DNA of 64,000 bases, taken from contig NC_066837.1 of NCBI RefSeq assembly GCF_001640805.2, forward strand, positions 17,971,501-18,035,500. Reading direction: 5' to 3'. A program made the translations under genes and the position numbers. The notes beneath the pieces were generated by a model that did no database searches, was not told the origin of the DNA, and saw only the letters and a list, made by a program, of their open reading frames with translations. This document shows, in pieces, positions 12,802 to 26,020 of the stretch. Every line of letters starts with the position of its first letter. Within the stretch, counting starts at the first letter, position 1. Origin of the DNA: Lates calcarifer (taxonomy: Eukaryota > Chordata > Actinopteri > Centropomidae).

Positions 12802-14579
12802 TAGATAGGGAGGAGTAAGAGGATGGTGAGAGGAAAATAGATTACATGTTAGAGCAAAGTGCCAAATTACTTTGCAATTCTGATTTGTCATGTTCACTTT
12901 ACTTCTTATTTGTTATTTGCGTGTTTCTATGGAGATACACACAACATATCAGGTATCACGCACATACAGTCTAGAGACACACAACAAAACCAAAACAAGA
13001 TTAATGTAATTGTGCAGGATTCCTGTAAACCACACCAGGAGCAACAAAATCATGTTGTCAGTTTGTTTAGGAGATATATTGAGCTCAGCTGAGTTTTGAT
13101 GTATTTCATCTGTTAAATAGCAAAACAAACTATAATAAAATGGGACTTTGAAATGCACTGTTGAGCTTTTTAACGTCTAATAAGTTTCAGGAAAAGATTT
13201 CCTTTGACAATACTGTTGTACAAAATCAAATTTCATGAGCATAAACCATCTGATTTGTCTGTGTCTGATTTAATATGTGAGGTGATTGAACTATTTTCAA
13301 ATGTTGCAGTGTTTCATTTCTCCCTTGTGTGTGTGTGTGTGAGTGTGTGGGGACTCATATGTGACTGTTAAACCGGGACATTGGTGACAGTGTCGCAGGA
13401 AGCCAATGTGTGCTGGAACATGCCTGATTTACAGCAATGTGAACACCAAGGGATGCAAGGATGAAAAGGAAGCAGGAGACAGAATGAGAAATGATGAAGG
13501 AAAAGTCAGAAGTTACAATAAATAGAGGATGAGATCTGTAACTAAATTTTATGAGAAGATGAGTGAACAGAAAGGGTAAAAGGAGAGAAAAAAAGAGTCA
13601 ATGTGGAGGAAAAGACAGAGCGGGGAGACAGAGTAAGGTCATGCCTTTTCATTTGGGATGAAGACGGTGTAATCGCTGACACCTCCGCTTCCTGTTTCCC
13701 ATCATGCATTATTCAGGTGAGTAATGTGTTAGCAGTGGGGAGGTTGACGGGGCAGACGGCAGAGGATCTGAGCAGCTGTTTTGTTTACGTTGTTAGATGC
13801 TCCGGGATGAGACACCAAGATGTGAAATGAAACGGGATAAGAGGTGTGGTGTGACACTCGAGAGGAACAGGAAACAGAGACGTCATTTTACAAGGGATGT
13901 TTTTTGCAGCCTCTCAGCCCCCTGCTGGTGTCACATAGCCTGATATTAAATAGCAACCTCTCATACTCAAAGCCCCAAGAGTGCATAGAACTCTTCAGCT
14001 CTAAAACATTAAAAATGAACTTGAAAAACCCTGTTAGAGTCGGGATCATGCTCAGAATGTTTACAGATATAACAACCATATAAGTGTGTCTCGTGTTTTA
14101 GATCAGTTACTACAAATCATGTAAATTTCACACCTGTGCCAGCTAGAGTGCTATTTTTGTTGCAGCGTTTTCCGACCTTACAGAAATGTATTTGTTCCAG
14201 TTCATGCCATGAAAATGAACCAGTATGTACTAGGAGAGAATTAAAACTCGCTTGAAATAGTTAAGCCCTCAGAGTGAACAAGTGTAGCATTTAACGATTG
14301 TTATCATTGCACGGTGTTGCGTGGCATATTTTGAGAAATTCTGAAAAAATATCAATGCGTATGATACATAGTGTGAAACCATTAAAACATACAGAATCAA
14401 CATTATGATTCTTTATCACAGGTTATATGTTTACAGCTGGTTTGAGAGAGGCTTAGAGTTAAATATACTGATCATGCTGCATTAAGATGTTAATCCAATA
14501 CTCTGCTGCTGTCAACCCTCGAGGCACCTTCGGTCGTCAGTGCATCGATTTGGTTTTGTACATATTTAATGTACTGCAG

Positions 14580-15020
14580 CTCAGTTTGTCCAGTTTATTT
14601 TGTATTGACAGTTCTTGTCAGCATTCTTGTAACATTCCATTTGTTACTGCCTGATGTGTTTCCTGTTTTGAGGTTCACACACGTCTTGTTTCAGTTCCTG
14701 CCCCTAAGTGTCTCCTGCACCCTTGATCATGCACACGTGTTTCCAATTACTCACCTGCCCCTGGTTTTGCTGTCAGCCAACCTTGTATATATACACCCCC
14801 CTGGTTTCCCTTTTCCCCTTCTGCATTGTCTTTTTTCATTCTCGTCTTCATTGCTTTCCAGCATTTTTTCCTAGTCTTAGTTTTTCTGGTTTTTGACTTA
14901 GCTTTATCCCCTGGCCTTTGGATTTTTGCCGACTCCTTGCCTGTTATTGTTAGTTTGATTCAGACTTTGCCTTTATGAACTATACCTTGAGTCCTGAGTC
15001 TCTCTCTACGTCCAAATTTC
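14580..15020. repeat. candidate dispersed repeat, CT/TGCC-rich block
   Basis: The plus strand is pyrimidine-rich with CGTGTTTCCAATTACTCACC, TATATATACACCCC, repeated GCCTTT and TTGCC words, and CTGAGTCTCTCTCTACGTCC near the end. This is reminiscent of a widespread fish repeat. No second copy is in the window, so the call rests on memory only. Confidence 0.35.
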
Positions 15021-16433
15021 TGATCTACCCAGGAATGTTAGAGTTCTATGTGTTTGTTGAGTTAACTTGCTTTATGATCTGACAAATATTTTATTAAGTA
15101 CTGATAGGAATTACAGTATGAATTAATTCCACATCTTGTGCAGTTTATATTATATTATAAAAGTATACCTGTGCAAAGAATATTTGAAAATCTGTTCAAT
15201 TATTTGACCTACATGCTGTGTATGTAATCTAACCTTTGCACATTCACAAAGGGAGAAACAAGGTACAGGCTGAATGCAATCATACTTCAAAAGCTTCGGT
15301 AGCCTATTCACCTTATTGTACCTATAGTACCCACCGAGAAGGCCATACAAAGGCTCAGTGAGAGTGACTGACTGATATAATTTACGTTACTGAATCAGTC
15401 ACTGACCAGTGATGAACAAGCCTCTTGGCAAACTTTGGTGCTCTTCTGAACATCTCTAATTGTTTTACAAATAATAGCATTGGTAAGACTGACATGCAAA
15501 GTTAGATGGTCGGCAGCAAACACTCAGAGATACTGCCATCCTCCTTTTCTCTCCCTGCCACATACTGGCATTATCTGCAGCACCCAGACCTCGGTGCCAC
15601 GCTGCCAGCCAGACCCTGCTGTGTCTCTGGGGGTCTCAAACTTATCAGGCATTCTGCTGGGATACTGCTGCAGCAGGACGGTGCAATGAGGCCACTGTGT
15701 ATGTGTGTGTGTGTGTGTGCATGTGTGTGTGTCAGGTCAGTGTGTGGCCAGCCGTGAGTCCACACTGAACCTGAATGAATTTCCCTCTATGCTGGGCACA
15801 GGCAACTGCAGGGACAGACCACACACTGTCAGAGAACTCACGCTGCAAAACTGAGTTTGGGGGTTAGCACTGTGGAAGCCACGCAGAGCGGATGCAGAGC
15901 AGAGGCGTCTGCATGTTTGAAGATAGGAGGATTCATTGAGCGCTGAATGTAGGCAAATCGTGAAATTGAAAGTGACTGGAATACAACTGATATTTGTTGA
16001 GTTTTTTTGTTGTTCTTATATTTTCCCTCTTCTTAGATGTTTCATGGGATGACTGGACCCATGGGCAGAGAGGAAAAAAAGGAATAACACAAGGCAAAAT
16101 CTACAATGTTGTGGTTACCCAGTAGGCCTTGGTCACTATGCCCCTGAAAGGACGTGCACACAAGGGAGTCCATTTATAATAAGAATGATAAAGGTGTAAT
16201 TTGCCCTGCCGTAACTGGTGAAACAAAGCTAACAGAAGACTTGAGGAATTTAAACAAAGCCTATACACACCCACGATGTCCCCTGAAGAGGTCTAATCAG
16301 GGAAAATAGTTAAAGTCACCTGCGTGGGTGTGTAGGACCTTTTAAATAGAATCAGTGACTGGCTGTTGATGACTCAAGTGTACTAGAGCTGCAAAGTCTG
16401 ATATCTGTCATTGTATATGGACTTGTCTGTCTG

Positions 16434-16440
<7 letters not shown>

Positions 16441-16478
<38 letters not shown>
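16441..16478. repeat. (CT)19 microsatellite
   Basis: Uninterrupted CT run preceded by TGTC units. Confidence 0.97.
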
Positions 16479-16480
<2 letters not shown>

Positions 16481-17160
16481 TTGTATCTGTATTGTCAAAA
16501 TCAAAAAGGTCCCCTGCACATCCCCACTCTCTCTCTTGCACTCTCCCTGTCTCTCGCTTCATGTGTCAAAGTCGTACTGTCCCACAGCAGGACCTTGCTG
16601 ACATGCAGCTTCTGATACAGTTAAAAATGGAAACAACACAGAAAGTGTTTGGTCAGGGACTTTTGAGAACCAGCATTTATCACTCTGATATGACCACGGC
16701 CAAAGCTGTTGGAGTGTACATGCACTATATGTTTGTGCAAATGCACACATACAAAGGCCTTTGAACGCAGTCATATTCAGCAAATTAATCCTGAAATGTG
16801 TGCGATCGAGTGGATTTTCTCATCATTCTGTTGCATTGGGTGGTCTTGATGATTATATCTGTATCACTGATATCAGATGACGTGTCTCATACATCCTCAG
16901 GGTCAATTTCCCTGCAGCTAAGAAAAGCTTTTGCTTGACTAAACAGTTTTGGGAATGCACTGGGGCCTACAGGAGATCTACCCTATAAACCAGAGTATGG
17001 AAGAATATTATAACACACACAAATATACAAATATACTCAGACAACAGTGAGACAAAAGTTAAACTGAGTTTAGTCAACAGCAACAAAAGTTTAATGTAGC
17101 TGTTCTAAGAAATACTGCGTGCTTTTGACTCTACCACTTACTATATGTGTTATACATCAC

Positions 17161-17253
17161 CTGGTTTGTCGTAGAGGGATTGGCAGGGAGATACATAAAA
17201 ATGGGTCGAAGGTGTTGCTCTGCTTAAGGCAATGAGGGCACGTCAGAGAGGAC
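17161..17253 (-). CDS. usp43: usp43 exon: zinc-finger CPHC and NTFDPFLCISLP
   Basis: The exon is 93 nt and begins with the last base of the split Arg codon. It reads SSLTCPHCLKQSNTFDPFLC followed by ISLPIPLRQT, and ends with two bases of another Arg codon. The CPHC pair is the first half of the four-Cys zinc site of the USP fingers. The second CxxC is expected several exons further on, outside the window. The acceptor is TCTCTCTTCAG and the donor CAG|GTGATG. The exon is symmetric (2/2), so skipping it would keep frame while deleting half the zinc site. The match to the USP31/USP43 family is very close; no stop or frame break is present. Confidence 0.94.
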
Positions 17254-17699
17254 CTGAAGAGAGACAGAGAACACATTGTAATCATTTTTGCTAGATATGA
17301 CCTCAGCTCACTATATACTCTGGCTTAAGAAAGTCTTGACAGAAATATTATTACACATTTTCACTCTCCAAGACAACCCTTTCCCAAATTTTATCCTGCC
17401 TCAATCCATTTAGATTAATTTTCAAACATTAGCCTGGCCTCATATCATTCCCATAAATGACCATTACAGAGGAAAATGTAACTTTACATGACATAATACA
17501 CACTGTTGGACAGATGGATCGACAGATATTGCAGTCTCTACACGCTAAATCCCCCACTTGTCCTATGGAGTAAATGTGCAGTAGAAATTAACTGTCTTAT
17601 GTGCTGCATGCAGTTAAAACCACCATGGTGGTTAAATGTCCATATTCCATGTGGACTGCTGAATACCACACACTGAAACAGGCCATCTGGACTCGATCT

Positions 17700-18240
17700 G
17701 CTGTTGAGAAAAGGGCAGCAGAGCAACAGAGGTGGGATGCTGTTCAGAATTTTTTGCACAAAAAACACTTTCAGGCAGGTGAGATACTGCAGTAAAAGAA
17801 AAAGGCTGCATCCTAAAGAACACATCACTGAGTTGGAGAGGCGGAAAGGAAGGACTGCAGTGGAAAGAAAAGAAAGGGGAGAGGAAAGGTAAAAGATGAA
17901 AGGTGGAGGGTATATGTAAAGGCAGAGAGAATGGTACAGAGAAAGGGTTCAGCTGGAAAAAAGGAACAAAGATGACTTGAGACTAAAATGAAGGGCAGCA
18001 GATACAGGGGACACTGGAAAGGCAGAGGAAGCAAAAGTGGAGAGCAAAGAGACAGAGATGAAGAGAAAGACAACAAAGTGCAGGGCTCAGTGGGAGGACA
18101 GATTAAAAAGGAACAGAAGGTTGGCAGCAGGACAGACGAACTGACAAAAACTAGAAAGCAAAGCCGAGCAAGGAAACGACACGGACAGGATCCGTCAAGG
18201 TCTTTGAGCTGACAGCAAAGGAGCTGATGAGAGTGACAGG
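17700..18240. other. purine-rich strand-asymmetric block
   Basis: The plus strand is strongly dominated by A and G for about 540 bp, mostly irregular GAAAGG/GGAAAG words rather than a tandem repeat. The minus strand reads open for 184 codons here because pyrimidine-rich sequence rarely forms stops; the translation is low complexity and is not counted as a gene. Confidence 0.7.
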
Positions 18241-19825
18241 AGGGTAGAAATATTGAGGACTGTATGGACATGTGTATGTGTATATGGATGTATACATGTG
18301 TGTTTTTTATTAGTCTTGTACAATACATTGGCCAAATATTGTTTGTTGTAGTTTTTGTGAGTGAATTTTGATGTGGCATTCACTTCATTATGTCCTGTGT
18401 TGTTCATGTCTTTTGGGCATTTTCGGAAAAACACTTTACTTTCTTGCGACAGGTTATACGAGACTCTTGCGTCTGTGTGTTTAAAACTGCATGAGACAAC
18501 AGCCAGGACCAGGTTAGCTTAGCTTAGAAGTAAGCGTGGCTCTCTAAAAATTGTGAGCAGGTTATACACAAGCGGTTTCTTGGCCAGACACATTTGCCTA
18601 ACTTCCTTACACTGTGGTTTTTGTATGGATTAAACAAACAAGTTTTGGCAGTTTTGGTGCTCTGCAACATGCTGAGGCATTCTACAGCATAAAGAGTAAC
18701 TCTGTGTCTGTGTATTCTGGTCTCAGAGATTTTCAGGAAGTCCTCAACATGTCTTCCAAGCAAGTACTACCAGGGATCCCCCTGAGAATTGTGTGTTGGT
18801 CACAAGCAGTGGCCTGACGCTGAAATAGTGTGAGGATGGATAAGTAAATACAATAAAATTCAGCAAATCCGCAGTGAGTTCCCATTTATGCAAAGAAGTT
18901 TCCTAGTGTGAGAAATGCTTCTGTTTTTATCTGAACAACCCATGACCAAAATCTAGCCTTAAATAACCTGTTGTTCTTGCCTAAACCTAACTGTAATCTA
19001 GCCTTTTCATATGGCAATCAAGTGAAAACACCATATTCAGTTTGTTCCAGTGTCACATAATCCTCTCATTGTGTAAGAGCGTAATCCCATTACGCATTTG
19101 AGATCATTTAATGTCATTTAGTGGCTGCGTTGCCTTTCGTGTACTCATTTTGAAGTTGTAGCCAATATTAAGGCGCCGATTCAAGCCATTACATTTTCTA
19201 TTCAAACAATTTCTTAGAGACAACATTACAAACACAACTAAGGTAGCCATTTGTCTCAATCAGAGGTAAATCTATTATCCTTTATGGGTGTACATAATAC
19301 TTAAATTGCTGATGTAGCATTTTTAAACTGTGGTTATTCCAGTAGTGTAGTATTGTTATATAAAAGTAGTTTAAATTTGAAAAAGTGTGGATATCGCTTC
19401 TAAGTTGTTGAATATGAATTTTTAATCTGCCTTTTGCGGTGTACCAAAAACCTTAAAACGTTTTTTTGATACTATGTTGATATTTATTTTTGGTTGTGTT
19501 TGTATTTGATTCATGAGGGAAAATTATTGCAATGTTGCTGCATAATGCTCTCCTCTTACTGACAGCTTTTAGAGTGTGTTGCCAGATGCTTGTTTCATCT
19601 CCCCCTGTCTCACTATCATTCCTGCCAGCTGAGCTGTAGCCAACTTTGTGAAGATACAAACTTGTCAAATGTACAAATATGCGGGAAATAATACAACAGT
19701 TTTCAAACTCCACATTTCCTTGCTGTCAGTGTTCGGCCCGGTGTGCCGTGGCAGCCAGTCACAGGCTCACTAATGATGCCAGTTTGTACTCAGTAAAGCA
19801 GACTGACAGGCTGTACTCACTCACT

Positions 19826-19847
19826 CACACACACACACACCACACAC

Positions 19848-19882
<35 letters not shown>
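19826..19882. repeat. compound (CA)n(GA)n microsatellite
   Basis: A CA run with one CC break passes directly into a GA run. A second short CA run lies about 70 nt further on. Confidence 0.96.
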
Positions 19883-19885
<3 letters not shown>

Positions 19886-20260
19886 CACACAATGTCGTGC
19901 ATTCCCAAAACTCTGCACTTAACATTGAAATTCATGTACACGCACAGGAAGCACCCACACACACACACACAGAGGATCACGTAAAAAGCTTGTGGTGAGG
20001 TTGACAGTGTTTCCAGTCTGCTGAAGAATATGAGATAAGTATTCCTACTGATATGTGAGCGTGATAGACAGAGGTTGTACGGTATGTACAACGTTCAGCT
20101 GTCAGACCAAAAGACCACCGCTATTCAGTTTAGACTGGATACCTGGAGCAACAGCAGATACACCCACAAACACATACAAGCACAGCACAGCCAGCAGCTG
20201 CTCTTATTTATCATAAAGAAAGTGGAGCTGCTCAGCATCCCTGCGTTCTGCTCGGAGCTA

Positions 20261-20278
20261 AAAAAAAAAAAAAAAAAA
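20261..20278. repeat. A18 homopolymer
   Basis: Pure A run inside otherwise unique sequence. No retroposon body was recognised upstream. Confidence 0.95.
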
Positions 20279-21379
20279 CACTCCACCAGCAGCATCTCTA
20301 AACATTATGCAGTATCACATAGCCTGATTAGGCATTTTTTTCACATAGTTATTCTAACTGAGAAACTTTGCAGCACAATCCATTGGATGTAGATAATGCA
20401 ACGTAGGCAGCACAAAATAGGAGGTGGGTATATGACATATATAAAAATTATATGATCTATCAAATTATGGTGTCAGGGACAAGCTGACATCAGAGTTGCA
20501 AGATTTTAGAGTTAAGGAAATAAAAATAGCTCCCACCTAAACATATTATTGGTATATTTGTATTAGTATTTCCTCCAGTCAGAAGTTTAATGCTGCTGTG
20601 AATTCAATGCAGTTTTGCAGTTGAATTTGAGTTGTACATACCCTCCAGCTGGTAACAGCTGTAATTTATTCTGTTCAGTTTTTTTATTAGAAGTTTTATT
20701 TTTATCAAAAATTATTCAGGGCACAAATTTGGTCCAGCTGCCACCAAACTTAAATGCTCCTGCCAGTGATACCTGATTGTTTAATCACTGCAGTCTTGAC
20801 CTTATTTAAAGTGTACACAGTATCAGCAGACAGCTCTGAAGACAGTGATGGATGGAGGCCTTGGCTCTCCACCTGAGCCCAACTGTAAGTATATAGAGAG
20901 GAAAAAAGAGAGACAGAGAGACTGAAATTGGAAGTTTAATTTTCAAGTTTATACACATACAGCTAAATGCTGAAGAATTGAACTAAACCCAGATCAGGTT
21001 CACCTAACCATTAATTCCCACGAAACAAAGGTCACAAACAAATATCAGTAACACCTTAATCCAGTTTCTCTTGCTGGTGCCAAAAAACATATCCTCATAC
21101 CACTGAGAAATTGTCACGATCTTATCAGACAAAGTGTGTTTTTCAGCCAAGGAAAAAAAAAACTGAAAGACAACACACAGCTTGGATGGCTTGAGTTAGT
21201 AAAGTTAGTAAACTTACTTAATCCCCTTAGGCCCATTGTGAATGATGGATGATAAAGTGTGCAGAGTACATATTTATCGCATCTGATTAGACTGTTAGTA
21301 GTAAAGCATCACTGCCCATTCATGAGTCATCCTGCATTAATGTAAAAGTACACATCATAACCACCAGAGTTATGCAACT

Positions 21380-21518
21380 TTTCTTCTGGTCTAGAAAGTA
21401 AACAGCTGCTAACGCTAATGCTGGCTTTGTGGCGATAGCAAAACTTACATATAGCATCTTTATTGCAGTTGAAAAATGCACACCGGCAGAAGCGTCATCA
21501 CCTAAACACAACCACAGC
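21380..21518 (+). repeat. interspersed repeat family 1, copy A (139 bp)
   Basis: The block starts TTTCTTCTGGTCTAG and ends CACAACCACAGC. It is nearly identical to copy B at 24529-24664. Its first 80 bp also match parts of the copies at 32742 and 59345, with the shared core AAGTAAACAGCTG. AACTTT lies at both borders (21376 and 21520), a possible 6-bp target duplication. No coding capacity was seen. Confidence 0.85.
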
Positions 21519-22077
21519 AAACTTTATACGTCATAGTTCTCAATGGGTCAATGTTTCTCCTGAGACTGACTGGAAGAGAGTACAGAGAGTTAATTTTCTT
21601 CTGTCTGCCTGTCAGTCTGCCAGTCAGTCAGTCAGTCATGTGTCACTGGCTGTGGATTGGAGGCCACTCATCTCTCTCTATCAGAAAGTACGAGTAGAGA
21701 CCTCCTGTCAGGGGAAATTAACTCAGCTAAAGGGGCTGTTGAGACACACACACAGACACACACATACTGAGTCTCATACCAATGCACTTTCACTCTCACC
21801 TTCACTTTAATAAGTATTACCCCTCCTAAGTTTGGAGACAATATTGTGATTGCACATTCTCAATGTCACCTTCACACATATAAGTTTCCTCTTTCCTGGT
21901 AAAAACTAACTGACCAAATAACTGGGTGATAAATGGGTCCACGTCAACCTGTTTAATAAGTAACAGGAGATACCTGTACACACATGACTGCACTTTTTCA
22001 GATGCTGGGGTGTAACTAATACAACAGCCGAAGCAGCAATTCTGAAGCAGGTGGCTGGATTAAACCATGCTAACTGA

Positions 22078-22080
<3 letters not shown>

Positions 22081-22134
<54 letters not shown>
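22081..22134. repeat. (CT)27 microsatellite
   Basis: Uninterrupted 54-nt CT run, the longest CT tract in the window. Confidence 0.97.
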
Positions 22135-22139
<5 letters not shown>

Positions 22140-23114
22140 TTCCTTTATCTGTCACAGTTTCACTCATACATTCTTGCTCTCGCTTGATTGCTTCATCATT
22201 TCTTGGTGTGCATTGCTGGGAGAGATGCACACATGATCACATGAGTGAATCATGTTTTGAGGAAGGAAAGACAATGTTCCTGCCAGCACTGTTGGAGAAA
22301 TCAAAACTGCAATAAATACTAATGAACCAAATCATTAATATCATTATAATTACAACATGTAGAAAGATCCAATCCACAGGACTGGGATGGAGACTGCTGA
22401 AGGCTTTTTAAATTGATCAGTATTGGCAGTTTATAGCCAAGTCCATTACCAGCCAGCTGTTAATGACACCCTTACTGTGCTCAGTTAAAACATTGGAACT
22501 GTCTTCTATCACAGAGTGCTGTGAGTGAACCGCAGAATACACAAAATAAATATAAAGCAAGCCATAGTTTCAGTGAATGATGATGTTAGCATGTGGCCCT
22601 GAACACTGTGAGCCAAGTCACTATGGGTACAAAAAGAATAAATAAAAATGTTATTAAAGTCTACTACTGCAACATTTTACAGGTGTATCATGTTTTCTAA
22701 GTGTGTAACACCAGTGTTTGCTATTTTCTGGCTGTGAGTAAGGTCCTCATTTGCACTGTGTATTGCATTATCAGGAAAACAAAAATCCATCAACACAAAC
22801 TGAGCTATTATTGTATGCTGTATGGACTAACATTTTTAAGCAGTGTTTACCTTGTTATTCTTGAAACTACCGCATACTCAAAACTGGGACACAGTCCATG
22901 CATGAGGAGGGTAGCTGTACAAATGAAAAACAAAAAAACAAAAAAAAAAAAACAAAAAACAAAGACCAATTAAGAAATACAAATTTGTGCTCCTCACCCC
23001 AATGGTGATGTGGCAGTCCTGCTTTCAAGTAAACAATGCTGCAAGATTTTTTTGACACCCAAGATAGAACTGTATGTGAAGTAAGAATAAATGCGGTCTC
23101 TACTGTCTTTCTCC

Positions 23115-23159
<45 letters not shown>
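23115..23159. repeat. compound (CT)n(CA)n microsatellite
   Basis: About 10 CT units pass directly into about 12 CA units. Confidence 0.96.
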
Positions 23160-24528
23160 ACAGTATTTCTGACATTCAGGGTGAAGCTGCAGGACATGGT
23201 GCTTTTACATGAGGTGGAACCTATTCTACAAGCAACTCCTTGGTGACACAAGGTTAGGTGTCACAGGTGATTTTCTGGTGTTTTAATGAGTTGAGAATCC
23301 TGAACTTCTGCGTATACAGTTTGGGTCCCAGACAGGAAAAGTTTAAGAATATAAAGTCTTATGTAAGGCCAACTCCAGGGGCTAACATGGTTCAGACAAT
23401 TCATCAATTCATATTCACTAGGGCACGCACGCATGCACACACACAACTGAGCGAACCACAGAATGGTAGAGCATGGAGAGAAGGGAGATGGGAGGTTGTG
23501 CACTGGGCTCTCTCTCTCTCTCTGGCCAGCTGGTGGTTCTGCCACAGTACATCAGCTCTGAGAGACTAATATAGCTCATACATTTTTACCATGATAGAAT
23601 TTTCTTTATCTATAAGCAGTGTAAAGGTAAGATAGGAGCAGAAATATAACAGGACTAGAGCAAATAAGCTGCAAGTCAACACATTCCCACCCACTTTGTG
23701 TACACTGTGTACACACAGTGAACACAAGACTGAGCTGCTTCTAGTAAAACAAACTCTGACCTCTATCAACAATCTCCTTTTCTCATCTCATTTCTGTCAA
23801 ACCAGTTCCTGAAAAACAAAACTATTGGCTGTATCCCACCATGATACATCATATCATATGCCTGCAACAAAATATCACCACATAACATGCCATTTAATAC
23901 TCAGATCGAACACAAGTTTGAGCAAACTGATGCAACTACACTCAACAATTTCAGCTGAAGTTTTTTTTTGCTTGAAGTCTTTGAAGGATCTGAAGATTTT
24001 TCTTCAGTAAAAACACTACATAGTCTGAAATAAATCCTTCTTTTATCATAGTCCTTGTATAGATGTGTATCCCTGCATCACAGAGGGATGTACAGCAGGA
24101 TACACATAGAGGAGAGTGGTGAGCAGATGAGCTTTTACTGTATCATCAGTGGGAAACTGGGATTGACTGTGGAGCCTGGACTGTGCTCAGATTGCTGTTC
24201 ACACTGTCCCTGCAATAGGGGTTGCACAGCTAATCAATAATCACTTAAAAAAAAACAATAAGTGACAATTTTGCATTAGTAGAGAATTGTGTTGCATCCA
24301 CCCAAGCTGTGCAAGTTGTATGTATAGAGGGAGCGTGACAACAAATCCAATCCGTTTCTATGTTTCTACACTATGAGAGAAAATGTTGAAATAAAGTATT
24401 TAAATCATGATTAATCTGACCGTTGTTTTATCATTAATATATTCATTGTTTGGTCTATAAAACACAGGAAAGTAGTTACAAATACCCATCACATTTACCT
24501 ACAGCCCAGGAATTTTAAATGTTAAATG

Positions 24529-24664
24529 TTTCTTCTGGTCTAGAAAGTAAACAGCTGCTAACGCTAATGCTGGCTTTGTGCGATAGCAAAACTTACATAT
24601 AGCATCTTTATTGCAGTTGAAAATGCACACCGCAGAAGCGTCATCACCTAAACACAACCACAGC
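24529..24664 (+). repeat. interspersed repeat family 1, copy B (136 bp)
   Basis: This copy differs from copy A at 21380 only by three single-base deletions, each in a short homopolymer run (GG to G, a run of A shortened by one, GG to G). It begins and ends at the same family positions as copy A, in unrelated flanks. It interrupts an older AT-rich repeat and is followed at once by a TA microsatellite. Confidence 0.85.
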
Positions 24665-24667
24665 GGT

Positions 24668-24695
<28 letters not shown>
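24668..24695. repeat. (TA)14 microsatellite abutting a repeat copy
   Basis: The TA run begins four bases after the end of the 136-bp repeat copy at 24529-24664 and is followed by a few CA units. Confidence 0.96.
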
Positions 24696-24700
<5 letters not shown>

Positions 24701-25971
24701 CCAAGATAGAACACAAGGAAAAATACACACATCTGAGAAGCTCAGACCATCAAGTTTTTGGCATTTTTGCCTGCAATATGACTTTAAGGATTAACTGACT
24801 AGTTGTAGATTCATTTTTTTTTTCAGTCAACTCAGTTCTGTGCAAGAAAATTACTGTGAATCTTCTCCTTACCCCACATTCTATCACAAATCCAACTTTA
24901 ATACTGGTGCCTGTTCTGAAGATCTGAATCAAATTTAACTGTGATGGTGTCTGGTGGGTGTGTGGTGCATTTTAAATCATCAGCCAGTCCAAAGGTCATT
25001 TTAGGCTCCAGTAATAACGAGGATTCAGTCCTGCTCTAACCAGCTAGCACCCACTTCAAAGTCTGGTTCTATAGGGAGTTGGGTGGTAATCAGCAGGAGG
25101 GAGAGTGGTGAGTGAGGCTAGGCTCGAAGAAAGGACTGTGGGTGGTGAGAGTGTCCAAATTAAAGTGAGAAAGGTCAGTGTCTGGTCATATTTTCAGCAG
25201 CCACTCAGCTGTGTGGTGTGGAATCACCAGATGGGAGAGGTCAACGCAAACTCATCCTAACCTGGGTGCATGTAGAAGATGAGAGGAAGTTTGCTCTTAT
25301 ATGAATTTCTGAGTCTTCAAAAAATCTGGTATAAAAACATATGACTGCTTGAGAGAGAACATCTGATACTGGACAGATACCAGTTTTCTTTGTTGCATGA
25401 GTGACTCTTGAACACAGTTTACAGCTCTAAATCCAACAAAGAAAAACATTGTGATTTGTTCGCTTTAATGTATTTTTCAGTTTATTTCAACTCATCTGTA
25501 AATCTAGAAATCATATCAGCAACAACATTTATACTGTATTAAACAAACTGTATATTGTAGTTTCACACAGAATCTGCATCTGCAAGTAGAAACCACTGTG
25601 ATAGGAAAAAAGTAACAATCCACAACTTTGTTTGTCTAGATGGAGATAGACGCTGGAGCTTTCTGCATGTCTCCCATGCCATTAAAAATAGATGCCACAA
25701 ACTGAGAGTGACAGACGGAGGAGGGAAGGGAGGCTTTGACAAAGACTCATTTAAACGCCACGGCACAACGGAGTGACTAGAGCACTGGCTCCCACATCGG
25801 CAGCCCAAACCACAAGACAGCCCTCGCTCTAATCGCAAACATTTATTCAGATCAGACAACTCCACCGAGTGCCTCTGAGGAGCAACTCTGTGAGATATAA
25901 AAAGAATCAGGAAGGAAGAAGGGGGAGGAAAGAAGAGACCGACAGAGTGATGTAGACAGAGAGAGAAGGGG

Positions 25972-25977
<6 letters not shown>

Positions 25978-26019
<42 letters not shown>
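25978..26019. repeat. (AG)21 microsatellite
   Basis: Uninterrupted AG run inside a broader purine-rich stretch from about 25895. Confidence 0.97.

Positions 26020-26020
<1 letters not shown>

Larger units (their letters stand above)
12740..17160 (-). other. usp43: intron of usp43, 4.42 kb
   Basis: The intron runs between donor CAG|GTGATG and acceptor GCCCCACAG on the minus strand. It holds GT tracts (12778-12801, near 13326-13350, near 15690-15732), a CT tract at 16441-16478, and a CT/TGCC-rich block at about 14580-15020 that resembles a dispersed fish repeat. No exon was recognised. Confidence 0.8.
24395..24835 (+). repeat. AT-rich interspersed repeat family 2, copy split by copy B
   Basis: The left part (TTGTTTGGTCTATAAAACAC, then CCCATCACATTTACC and GCCCAGG) and the right part (CTGAGAAGCTCAGACCATCA to GTAGATTCATT) are consecutive pieces of one family. 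They are separated by copy B at 24529-24664 and the TA tract. This is a nested insertion. Confidence 0.65.

Noticed and set aside
17825..18379. 184-codon open frame on the minus strand
   Set aside because: It follows from the pyrimidine-rich composition of that strand. The translation is Ser/Leu/Pro/Phe low complexity with no known family and no splice context.
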